Below are positions 6,767 to 12,979 of a stretch of DNA of 16,040 nucleotides, one piece after another; the first letter of the stretch is position 1; each line of letters opens with the position of its first letter. The position numbers were made by a program, and so were the translations under genes. Where the stretch lies: the NCBI GenBank assembly GCA_947175775.1, contig CAMWNY010000016.1, forward strand, positions 1-16,040. The letters run 5' to 3'. The DNA comes from an uncultured Lachnospiraceae bacterium. GTDB lineage: Bacteria > Bacillota > Clostridia > Lachnospirales > Lachnospiraceae. The notes under the pieces are model-generated. The model was not told the DNA's origin. It saw nothing but the letters and a program-made list of their open reading frames with translations, and searched no databases.

Positions 6767-7333
6767 TCACTTCTCTTGAAGCTTCATAAGCAGCCTCACA
6801 ATTCCATCCCTATTTTTTGCTGTTTTCATAAAAGTCGGTAACTTGCCAAATTGATACTGACATATTTCCGAAACTGTTCGAATGTCTGCCGACAAATAAG
6901 CAATCAAATATTGCAAGTGTTCTCTATTCAATGCCCAAATTACTTTTCCTCTATATTGCGCTTGAAAATAAAGTGGATAATGAAAATATGGATCCTCTGC
7001 ATTTCGTACATCTTGAAATATAATCTTCTGCTCATTCATATCTTTTACAACATCACCTGCAATCAGTTCCCCGCAACAAGGACACTTCACTTTTACTTTT
7101 TGTCCATGAACTTTATGTTTTGGAATTGTCTTCCTAAAATACTGACCTGTCAATGTACATTGAGCATTTACTTCCACATCATCCATTTCACATGAAACGG
7201 TTTCCTGTTTAGCATAGCAGGAATCACACTGATATAAAGCCATATTTCGCTCTCTATCAAAATGCACTGTCCCTGCACTTCCACAATGCGGACAAGTAAC
7301 TGTCATATCTGTCCAAAATAATCCCTTAGCCAT
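6767..7333 (-). CDS. Zinc-ribbon protein of unknown function
   Basis: This 188-residue protein begins with a zinc-ribbon: CPHC (14-17) and CDSC (36-39) with short strands between, the layout of TFIIB-type ribbons. Further cysteines are C48 and C59, and there is a second knuckle CPCC at 84-87 without an obvious partner pair. The remaining 100 residues are rich in aromatic residues (DPYFHYPLYFQAQYRGKVIW) and end in a basic helix (KTAKNRDGIVRLLMKLQEK). No membrane segment is visible. A GAAGGG ribosome binding site lies 10 bases from the ATG. Similar ribbon-plus-tail proteins occur as uncharacterised Firmicute proteins. A nucleic-acid-binding role is a guess. It stands alone, between parS site 1 and the GNAT gene. 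Confidence 0.7.
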   Translation of the reverse strand: MAKGLFWTDMTVTCPHCGSAGTVHFDRERNMALYQCDSCYAKQETVSCEMDDVEVNAQCTLTGQYFRKTIPKHKVHGQKVKVKCPCCGELIAGDVVKDMNEQKIIFQDVRNAEDPYFHYPLYFQAQYRGKVIWALNREHLQYLIAYLSADIRTVSEICQYQFGKLPTFMKTAKNRDGIVRLLMKLQEK

Positions 7334-7493
7334 ATAATATAAACCCTTCTAATATGCAGATTAATTATCTCTTTATTTATCAGCTTCACTTTTGTACCCA
7401 AATAATGTAATTATTTTCAAGAACAAATATTAGTGTTACAACATTTTTATAGTAATTTCTTATATATTAAAACCTTGTCTGCCAATCTAATAC

Positions 7494-7910
7494 TTATTTA
7501 CAAATAACTTTCCTCATTCCAAAACCACAATACTCATGCGGAATTTTTTTAAATCCTACCTTCTCATAAAAGCTTTCTTTCCCTTTTTCCGCAATAAGCT
7601 GTATACTGGAACGTCCTTCGACAGGTGTTTCCCTGCTTACATATGTAATTAGCATGTTTATAATCTCAGTACCAATTCCTTTTTTCTGATAATCAGGACA
7701 CACGACAATATCAACAATCATATAATACATACCGTCACCTGTCAGTCTTCCCATACCGACTGTCTCTCCATAATCATCTACTGCAATCACTGTATAAATA
7801 CTATTTAAAAGCGCTTTTTGCGTCTGTTCCTTTGAAAAATTCATCCAACCGACACTATCCCGCAGACTAAAATAATCTTCATAAGTCAAAACATTTTCCT
7901 TATATTCCAT
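7494..7910 (-). CDS. GNAT family N-acetyltransferase
   Basis: This 138-residue protein has the GNAT fold pattern: a strand-loop ending in VDIVVCPDYQKKGIGTEI (66-83). Q75-K-K-G78-I-G80 is the acetyl-CoA pyrophosphate-binding loop (motif A). A C-terminal EKGKESFYEKVGFKKIPHEYCGFGM follows, typical of motif B. It should transfer an acetyl group from acetyl-CoA to an amine; the substrate cannot be told. The open frame reaches a TTG at 7919, but AAGGA lies 9 bases from the ATG at 7908-7910, which is the better start. It follows the 114-residue gene by 21 bases, suggesting cotranscription. Confidence 0.85.
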   Translation of the reverse strand: MEYKENVLTYEDYFSLRDSVGWMNFSKEQTQKALLNSIYTVIAVDDYGETVGMGRLTGDGMYYMIVDIVVCPDYQKKGIGTEIINMLITYVSRETPVEGRSSIQLIAEKGKESFYEKVGFKKIPHEYCGFGMRKVICK

Positions 7911-7931
7911 ACCATTCAATCCTTAAACATT

Positions 7932-8276
7932 TCAAGTATAACGCAGCAATTCCTGACAATGTCCACTATTTGTCCAATATTCAAGCTTTGCAATAATCTC
8001 TGCTTTCATCCTTGTATGAAACACTTCTATTGGACATTCAAATGGTTTATCCTTCTTCGTATCTACAAGGTATAGCACATATTTCCCTGTAACATCCATA
8101 GACGGATACCATCCTAAATCTATCAAAAGATTATGATTTTTTAACTGCAATAAATCCTCGACCAGCTCAAAACGATACTTTTCACCATCTTTTACTAAAT
8201 CATATTCTGAAAAATTATTGTATTGTACTGTCCAACCGGAAGGTATCCTTAAGGGCTGTAACTCAAAATATTCCAT
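7932..8276 (-). CDS. Unknown 114-residue protein
   Basis: I do not recognise this family. The protein is acidic to neutral, rich in aromatic residues and without cysteine pairs or a membrane segment. It opens with MEYFELQPLRIPSGWTVQYN and contains a block of alternating strands (LLIDLGWYPSMDVTGKYVLYLV), suggesting a small alpha/beta cytoplasmic protein. The ribosome binding site AGGAGAGG lies 7 bases before the ATG and is strong, so the gene is probably real. It lies 18 bases after a frameshifted short gene and 21 bases before a GNAT gene, forming a three-gene group. Small size and placement would fit an immunity-like or accessory protein, but nothing proves this. Confidence 0.65.
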   Translation of the reverse strand: MEYFELQPLRIPSGWTVQYNNFSEYDLVKDGEKYRFELVEDLLQLKNHNLLIDLGWYPSMDVTGKYVLYLVDTKKDKPFECPIEVFHTRMKAEIIAKLEYWTNSGHCQELLRYT

Positions 8277-8294
8277 ATTATAGCCTCTCCTAAT

Positions 8295-8485
8295 TTATTT
8301 TACGCGCTGTTCTTTCATAAATATTTTTTCAACCTGATAACTATATTCTAATAGTTCTTTTTTATATTTTAGAAATGAATGATTATTGCTATTCCTGCAA
8401 TATTTTGTATTTCTTCAAAGGTAAGCATGAATGATTGACTTTCACTTTTCTGTACATACTCCCATAATGCATTATACTTGATCAT
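8295..8485 (-). pseudogene. Frameshifted gene for a ~63-residue conserved small protein
   Basis: From an ATG at 8483-8485 with AAAGGAG 9 bases upstream, the frame reads MIKYNALWEYVQKSESQSF, continues with LTFEEIQNIAGI, and then stops after 38 codons. Reading on in another frame gives NHSFLKYKKELLEYSYQVE and KIFMKEQRVK before a stop at 8295-8297. The two halves join near 8385 if one base is restored. The joined protein matches my memory of a widespread clostridial small protein of about 65 residues whose core reads LWEYV...LTFEEI..IAG.P.DHSFL.YKKEL. The break is not in a homopolymer, so a sequencing error is less likely than real loss. It is the first gene of the group continuing at 8276. Confidence 0.65.
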
Positions 8486-8972
8486 TAACTATTACTCCTT
8501 TCCCCATCAAAAAAATTTTTCTCTTGGCTTAATACAAATAAACATGTTTATAACTACCTATATCGATAAAGTTTCTTCCGTATATTTAACTGTTTATCGG
8601 AAATCCATCATAATCTATTTCATCATAATTATCCTCAAAATCATAGAGGCATGTCCTATTACATTTCATTTCAAACGCAGGTTCCTAAATATCTTTTCCC
8701 AAGAATATTCATTTAATTGACAGTCCCTCAATATAATTCACCATATAATATAAAATCTCTTGATAAAAAGATTACTCCTGTTAAATTAATCACTGTATGT
8801 TGTACAATATTCATAGTATCAGGATAAGACAAGCAAAGTATTATTATTTAGCATAGAAGCCAAATAGCTCGCAAAAAGCTACAAAGAATCAAAATTAAAA
8901 CGCAACAAAACTGCGGGGATTTGACCATCACAGCAGTTGTCAAATATCTGCAAGCGCCACTTGACCCGTTGC
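8486..8972. other. Gene-poor stretch with small relic frames and inverted repeats
   Basis: I see no supported gene here. A plus-strand reading of 80 codons (8478-8720) has no ribosome binding site and covers part of the minus-strand relic. On the minus strand, an acidic 27-codon frame (8586-8669, ending EDNYDEIDYDGFPINS) can be joined to an upstream frame reading NEYSWEKIFRNLRL if one base is shifted, so a decayed gene may lie at about 8586-8760. There is a 14-bp palindrome, ATAAACATGTTTAT, at 8538-8551. From about 8880 base composition becomes less AT-rich, and interleaved inverted repeats appear (8909-8914 with 8933-8938, and 8919-8925 with 8939-8945). Confidence 0.4.
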
Positions 8973-9145
8973 TCACGAAAATAAATACTTTCCCGCTGGA
9001 AGAATAGACTCTTCAATTAATGTAGAATATGGAACAATCAAAGCAATTTCTTGAAAACAATCATCTTTTCTATTCGAAGAGAAATAGTTTTCGAAAAATA
9101 TTCATAATCCTTATTTACAAAAATAATAACCTTATCATATTTCAT
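8973..9145 (-). pseudogene. Frameshifted short gene, product unknown
   Basis: From an ATG at 9143-9145, with GAGG 6 bases upstream, the frame reads MKYDKVIIFVNKDYEYF and then runs into a run of five T on the minus strand. If the frame is shifted by one base there, it continues FENYFSSNRKDDCFQEI, then ALIVPYSTLIEESILPAGKYLF, to a stop at 8973-8975. Without the shift it stops after 35 codons. The restored protein is about 57 residues. I cannot name its family. Because the break lies in a homopolymer, a sequencing or assembly error is possible. Its start is 54 bases from parS site 2. Confidence 0.4.
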
Positions 9146-9199
9146 TTAAAACCTCATTTCCATAAATTTTATAATATTAACAAAAACAATGTTGTCTGA

Positions 9200-9215
9200 T
9201 GTTTCACGTGAAACA
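9200..9215. promoter_or_regulatory. parS site 2 (ParB loading site)
   Basis: A second exact copy of TGTTTCACGTGAAACA, again extended to an 18-bp palindrome, lies 2482 bases from parS site 1. It is intergenic, between the frameshifted short gene and the 157-residue gene. Confidence 0.97.
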
Positions 9216-9249
9216 TTAATATTTTTACCACATTTATAATTAACTTGCT

Positions 9250-9269
9250 TTACCTATTTTTTCCTGATA
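9250..9269. repeat. Copy 1 of an imperfect direct repeat flanking the 157-residue gene
   Basis: TTACCTATTTTTTCCTGATA at this position recurs as TTACCTATTTTCCTGATA at 9853-9870 (18 of 20 bases, two T missing). The copies lie on either side of the gene at 9292-9765 and its promoter. They could mark an insertion or duplication, or be chance in AT-rich DNA. The first copy also overlaps a weak 7-bp inverted repeat (9254-9260 with 9269-9275) after the gene's stop. Confidence 0.4.
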
Positions 9270-9291
9270 AAATAGATGATATTTTAAATAA

Positions 9292-9765
9292 TTAAATTTT
9301 ATTCTGCATAAATTCTACTTGTTTATTTAATAATAAATCACAAATTTGATCATAATACTCAATTTCTATTCTCCATTTAGAATTTGAAAAATGTGTAATA
9401 TTTTCATCTATTCGTTGAATTTCTTCTAAGGAAATGGGAGAGATATTATGAATAGACATTGTTAAAAACTGAAAGTATCCCTTATATTGGATTAATTTTC
9501 CATTTACCCAATCTTTACATGGGTCATTTGGATTTATTTCTTTTAATATTCCATATCCAATTATTGATGCATTATATTGAAATAAAATCAGTACACAAGC
9601 ATTCTTATTTTCAAGTAGTATTCCACGCTTTCTAAAATAATATTTTCCGTATTTTTGAATTAAATCAACAGACAAATATTTTCTCACTTCTTCCTCTGTC
9701 ATAAATTCTTCTTCTTTATCCATTGGAAGAATTCTTATTTCTTGAATGTTATACGGATTGCTCAT
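9292..9765 (-). CDS. Unknown 157-residue protein, possibly PUA-like
   Basis: I do not recognise the family with certainty. The ATG follows GGGAGG by 7 bases and a good promoter lies upstream, so the gene is well supported. The first 40 residues are charged (PMDKEEEFMTEEEVRKYL). The middle has alternating strands, ending in ACVLILFQYNASIIGYGILK and YKGYFQFLTMSIHNISPISL. This strand pattern resembles the small PUA-like/EVE-type domains found beside or within HNH and restriction-type proteins, where a VLFQ-strand and a Y-G-Y-F turn recur. That resemblance is by eye and weak. No membrane segment or cysteines beyond two are seen. It is strongly AT-rich, unlike the conserved neighbours, which suggests transfer. 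Confidence 0.6.
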   Translation of the reverse strand: MSNPYNIQEIRILPMDKEEEFMTEEEVRKYLSVDLIQKYGKYYFRKRGILLENKNACVLILFQYNASIIGYGILKEINPNDPCKDWVNGKLIQYKGYFQFLTMSIHNISPISLEEIQRIDENITHFSNSKWRIEIEYYDQICDLLLNKQVEFMQNKI

Positions 9766-9815
9766 AATAGTCCTCCCTTATAAATCAAACATCGTATTAA
9801 TAATAAATTTATACT

Positions 9816-9844
9816 ACTATACTAACACGTATATACTCAGACAA
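9816..9844 (-). promoter_or_regulatory. Promoter of the 157-residue gene
   Basis: TTGTCT (9839-9844) and TATAGT (9816-9821) on the minus strand are separated by exactly 17 bases. This places a transcription start about 45 bases before the ATG at 9765. Both hexamers match the sigma-A consensus well. Confidence 0.6.
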
Positions 9845-9852
9845 ATATCTCC

Positions 9853-9870
9853 TTACCTATTTTCCTGATA
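9853..9870. repeat. Copy 2 of the direct repeat flanking the 157-residue gene
   Basis: TTACCTATTTTCCTGATA is the shorter partner of the copy at 9250-9269. It lies just upstream of the promoter at 9816-9844. Confidence 0.4.
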
Positions 9871-10014
9871 TCACTACTTAACAAGTCACAACGTAACCAC
9901 CGATACATCTGCATTTATAAAAATAATTGCTATAGCAAAAAATATTCTGAGGAGTTTTAATCAGCCATTACACTAGCTAAACGTAAAATTAACATATTAT
10001 CAAACGTATGTTTT

Positions 10015-10044
10015 ATTTACAATTAAAGCCTTGTTATTGTAAAT
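10015..10044. repeat. Inverted repeat at the end of the GNAT pseudogene
   Basis: ATTTACAAT (10015-10023) pairs perfectly with ATTGTAAAT (10036-10044) across 12 bases. On the minus strand the hairpin starts at the last base of the GNAT stop codon, the usual position for a terminator. The bases after it are AAAACATAC instead of a T run, so termination would be weak. Confidence 0.45.
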
Positions 10045-10441
10045 CAATTTCGTTTAATCTGCATCGCCGTATAATTGTCATATTTTTCAAACCCAAATTT
10101 TTGATAAAACCCAATCGTCTTCGAATCAAACGGCATAATCTTCACATAAAGCAAATCCCGATATTCTTCCATAATCTGTTTCATCAATTTCTCCCCTATA
10201 TGCTGTCCCTGATACATTGGATTAACCAAAAGATAATGAGGAAAACCCACTGTTGCACCATCATCTAATCCTCTGACCAAACCTACCAGCTTTTCACCAT
10301 CCCAAGCACTAATCACAACCGAAGAATTTGACAATCCCTTAACAATTTCCTTTGGATATTTCCCTGACTCCCAATGAACAGACAAAAACAAATCCTCTAT
10401 CTCACACTCTGAAAAAATTTTTTCTTCTTATATTCAATCAT
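10044..10441 (-). pseudogene. GNAT family N-acetyltransferase, frameshifted near the N-terminus
   Basis: The full protein would begin at the ATG at 10439-10441 (MIEYKKKKF) and continue as SECEIEDLFLSVHWESG after a one-base shift inside an A6T6 run on the minus strand. Unshifted, the frame stops after 14 codons. The rest is intact: SAWDGEKLVGLVRGLDDG, HYLLVNPMYQGQHIGEKLM (acetyl-CoA loop Q-G-Q-H-I-G), and a C-terminal SKTIGFYQKFGFEKYDNY. The total would be about 132 residues, the normal length for this GNAT group. Internal starts would lose the first strand and helix, which the fold needs. A sequencing error in the homopolymer, or slippage restoring the frame, could mean the gene is functional. 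Its substrate is unknown, and it is unrelated by close similarity to the GNAT at 7494-7910. Confidence 0.65.
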
Positions 10442-10645
10442 AAAACTTCTTATTGCAGCTCCTTTAATAACTAATCTTTATCTAAAATCCAACCATTCTT
10501 ACTCTCCATTCCGCATTAATTTATAAGTATTCTGTACAAATAATCGTACCGTATTTATCATCATTATACAAGTAATTTTAATATTATGTAAACATCTATT
10601 TTGTAGCCATGCAGTTCATCAATGAAGAAAGATGACAATTAAATC

Positions 10646-10852
10646 AAGCTTTTCAGAAAAGATTATGATTTACTGACAGACGTATACAACAATACACATG
10701 GTGAAGAGCTTCAGATATATATATGAAAGATGGAGACCGTCTATCTGCTGCTTCTAGATGTAAATTCATTGCAGTCTATCAACGGAGAACACGATTTGGT
10801 ACGCGGAAATTTATATATTAAAACAATAGCTCATATACTAGACTCCGTCTAG
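10646..10852 (+). pseudogene. Degenerate GGDEF (diguanylate cyclase) fragment
   Basis: This is the only plus-strand coding remnant. The frame reads KLFRKDYDLLTDVYNNTHGE, a stop (TGA at 10724-10726), then VYLLLLDVNSLQSINGEHDL and GNLYIKTIAHILDSV before TAG at 10850-10852. This matches the first half of GGDEF domains: D-x-LTxxYN, then the LLLxDVNxLKxIND strand, then the GN..I..IA helix. About 20 residues between the two parts and everything from the GG(D/E)EF active site onward are missing. There is no start codon or ribosome binding site. It is clearly dead and points to a former cyclic di-GMP synthase gene at this spot. The remaining bases 10442-10645 show nothing I can support. Confidence 0.65.
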
Positions 10853-10887
10853 AAATCAAAAATAAATTATTATTTTAGACCTCTTTT

Positions 10888-11532
10888 TTAATCATCCAAA
10901 GAAACCAATCCATTTCGAATGCAAAAAACTGCCGCCTGCGTACGGTCATTGCATTCAATTTTTCTAAAAATATTGGACAAATGATTTTTTACTGTCCTCT
11001 CACTAATATAAAGCTTACTGCCAATATCCTTATTCAACAATCCTGCTGCTACAAGCTTTAAAACCTCAATTTCCCTGTTCGAAAGAGATTCAACTTTCTC
11101 TTTATCCAAATCACGCGCAATCAGTTTAGAATTTAAAAAAGGAATCATACTGGGCTGTATAAATTTTTCACCTTGGTGGACACAATAAATCGCACGAATT
11201 AACTCACGTGAATCAGAATCCTTCAAAAGATAACCATCCGCCCCCATATCAAGTGATTTAATTAAATATTCCATTTCACTATGCACCGTAAGCATTAAAA
11301 TCCTGGGACAGATTTTCTTCCTCACAAGAATTTCTAAAACCTCCATCCCATTAATATCCGGCATGTTAATATCAAGCAGCAAAACATCAGGTTTCCTGTA
11401 ACGCAATTTTTCGATGCACTCATTCCCATTATCAGCCTCATCAATAACACAAATTCCATCATCAAATTCGATTAGATTTTTCAATCCCTCACGAACCATT
11501 TTATGATCATCAGCTATCATAACATGAATCAT
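10888..11532 (-). CDS. NarL/LuxR-family response regulator
   Basis: This 214-residue regulator has an N-terminal receiver domain and a C-terminal LuxR-type helix-turn-helix. The receiver has acidic residues D8-D9, phosphoacceptor D54 in LLLDINMPD, T82 in LMLTVHS and K104 in YLLKD, so it should be phosphorylated. The DNA-binding domain at about 147-210 shows SLSNREIEVLKLVAAGLLNK, then the recognition helix region SERTVKNHLSNIFRKI. The ATG at 11530-11532 follows AAAGAGG by 8 bases, which is better than an upstream TTG at 11553. It lies 37 bases after the histidine kinase gene, and the two are surely partners. Target genes are unknown. Only a weak inverted repeat follows the stop. Confidence 0.92.
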   Translation of the reverse strand: MIHVMIADDHKMVREGLKNLIEFDDGICVIDEADNGNECIEKLRYRKPDVLLLDINMPDINGMEVLEILVRKKICPRILMLTVHSEMEYLIKSLDMGADGYLLKDSDSRELIRAIYCVHQGEKFIQPSMIPFLNSKLIARDLDKEKVESLSNREIEVLKLVAAGLLNKDIGSKLYISERTVKNHLSNIFRKIECNDRTQAAVFCIRNGLVSLDD

Positions 11533-11569
11533 AATACAAACCTCTTTTACCAAAATCTTAACAAAATTT

Positions 11570-12193
11570 TTAAACTGAAACAGGAATCATCACATGAATT
11601 GATGTACCTCTTTCATTTGAAATAATTTCCATTTCTCCTGCCAGCAATTCAACCCGCTCTTTCATAATAGAAAGTCCAAAATGATTACCGACAATCCTGC
11701 TGTTAAATCCAACACCGTCATCAGCAATCGAAATATTAATCTTATCACTATTATGTTTCACAAAAACAAATACCTTCTTCGCCTTAGAGTGCTTCATTAT
11801 ATTCTGACAAGCCTCATTTACAATACGATAGACAGATAACGCCGTAACACCATCCGTCATACTGACATTGTCGACATCAAAATGCACATCATATCCCTCT
11901 TCATTAAGTCTGTCATGCAATCTTTCAAATGCAGCATCGTATCCAATATCATCAAAAATCATCGGACGCAAATCATAGATTGTATCACGAACACCATCCA
12001 TAATCAATCGAACCTGTTTTTTTGCCAAAGCAAGCTCCAATTTTGCCTGCACAAGATCCTGGTCCATATAAAGCATCGCAAGCTCCAGCTTTTGCGACAA
12101 ACATACAATATCCTGAACCGTATCATCATGCAGCTTTTCTGCTATCCTTTTTCTCTCCGCCTCCTGCATACGAAGAATTTCCTTCTTATACAT
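11570..12193 (-). CDS. Soluble HisKA_3-type sensor histidine kinase lacking a sensor domain
   Basis: This 207-residue kinase consists only of the catalytic parts. It begins almost directly with the dimerisation helix EAERKRIAEKLHDDTVQ, in which H22 is the phosphorylation site of the DesK/LiaS/DegS-like group. The ATPase domain follows with the N box RIVNEACQNIMKHSKAKK (N126, N131), the G1 box DDGVGF (158-163) and G2 GNHFGLSIMKERV (169-181). No membrane or signal-input domain precedes it. The ATG is preceded by AGGGGGATTATAA, a normal ribosome binding site, and the rsmG stop is 17 bases upstream, so the short form seems to be the real gene and not a truncation. Its input may come from a partner protein. 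The response regulator follows 37 bases later. Confidence 0.9.
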   Translation of the reverse strand: MYKKEILRMQEAERKRIAEKLHDDTVQDIVCLSQKLELAMLYMDQDLVQAKLELALAKKQVRLIMDGVRDTIYDLRPMIFDDIGYDAAFERLHDRLNEEGYDVHFDVDNVSMTDGVTALSVYRIVNEACQNIMKHSKAKKVFVFVKHNSDKINISIADDGVGFNSRIVGNHFGLSIMKERVELLAGEMEIISNERGTSIHVMIPVSV

Positions 12194-12210
12194 TTATAAT
12201 CCCCCTGTTC

Positions 12211-12939
12211 TTATAATGGCTCTTTTGTTGGAATTCCAGCCTTGCGCGGATATTTTTTCGGCGTATCCTTCACTTTTTGTATTACAACAAGATTTCTGTA
12301 AATATCGGAGTTAGGTAAAACAAACTCAATCTGATCCAATAGTGTTCCGCCAAGCAAACAAACCGCTTTTTCGGCAGCAGTCACCTCCTCTGCAATTTTT
12401 TCTGACTTATAAGAAATAAAATATCCTCCAGTTTTTACATATGGAATACAATATTCCGACAAAGAAGACAAATTTGCAACGGCGCGCGAAACACAGACAT
12501 CAAAATGCTCCCGAAGCAAATCCGGCTTTGCAAAATCCTCTGCTCTTCCATGTATTGCATTAATCTCCTTCAATTCAAGCTCATCAATTACTTTATTCAA
12601 AAACTTTACCCGTTTTCCCAAAGAATCCAACAAAGTAATCTTTAAATTTGGAAAAGCAATCTTTAACGGAATTCCCGGAAAACCTGCGCCCGTACCAATA
12701 TCCGCAATTAAAAGCGGTTTTGTACAATCAATCGCCTTATAAAGCGAAAGACTGTCCAAAAAGTGTTTTATACAAACCTCCTCAAATTCTGTAATTGCCG
12801 TTAAATTCATAAAACCATTCCACTCAATTAAAAGCTCATAATACTCCAAAAACTGCCTAAGCTGAGTATCACTCATTTTTAATCCAAACTCTTCTAATCC
12901 GCTTTTAAAAGAAGCAAGATTATATTTATCAAAATCCAT
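12211..12939 (-). CDS. rsmG: 16S rRNA (guanine(527)-N7)-methyltransferase
   Basis: RsmG (formerly GidB) methylates N7 of G527 in the 16S rRNA decoding region using S-adenosylmethionine; its loss gives low-level streptomycin resistance. The 242-residue protein has the N-terminal helical region with EWNGFMNLTAITEFEEVCIKHF. The SAM-binding motif is ADIGTGAGFPGIPL (79-92), followed by the LLDSLGKRVKFL strand, and SRAVANLSSLSEYCIPYVK supplies the substrate pocket. The end, KKYPRKAGIPTKEPL, is the family's conserved C-terminus. The ATG follows AAGGGGGAAG, 40 bases after the mnmG stop, so it belongs to the mnmG transcript. Confidence 0.97.
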   Translation of the reverse strand: MDFDKYNLASFKSGLEEFGLKMSDTQLRQFLEYYELLIEWNGFMNLTAITEFEEVCIKHFLDSLSLYKAIDCTKPLLIADIGTGAGFPGIPLKIAFPNLKITLLDSLGKRVKFLNKVIDELELKEINAIHGRAEDFAKPDLLREHFDVCVSRAVANLSSLSEYCIPYVKTGGYFISYKSEKIAEEVTAAEKAVCLLGGTLLDQIEFVLPNSDIYRNLVVIQKVKDTPKKYPRKAGIPTKEPL

Positions 12940-12979
12940 TCACTTCCCCCTTATCCATATTATTTGTAATATATTTATC

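Noticed and set aside
6735..6790. GAAGC/GCTTC repeat after the zinc-ribbon gene as terminator
   Set aside because: Five-base arms, long loop and no T run.
7184..7199. parS-like sequence CATTTCACATGAAACG
   Set aside because: Four of 16 positions differ from the consensus, including one in the central CG, and it lies within coding sequence. Probably chance.
8369..8400. Programmed ribosomal frameshift in the short gene at 8295-8485
   Set aside because: No slippery heptamer or downstream stem is seen at the junction. A simple one-base loss explains it.
8478..8720. 80-codon plus-strand open frame
   Set aside because: No ribosome binding site, AT-driven composition, and overlap with minus-strand relic coding sequence and its ribosome binding site.
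10850..10885. Inverted repeat GTCTA...TAGAC after the response regulator as a terminator
   Set aside because: Only 5 perfect pairs with a long AT loop and no T run. Too weak to call.
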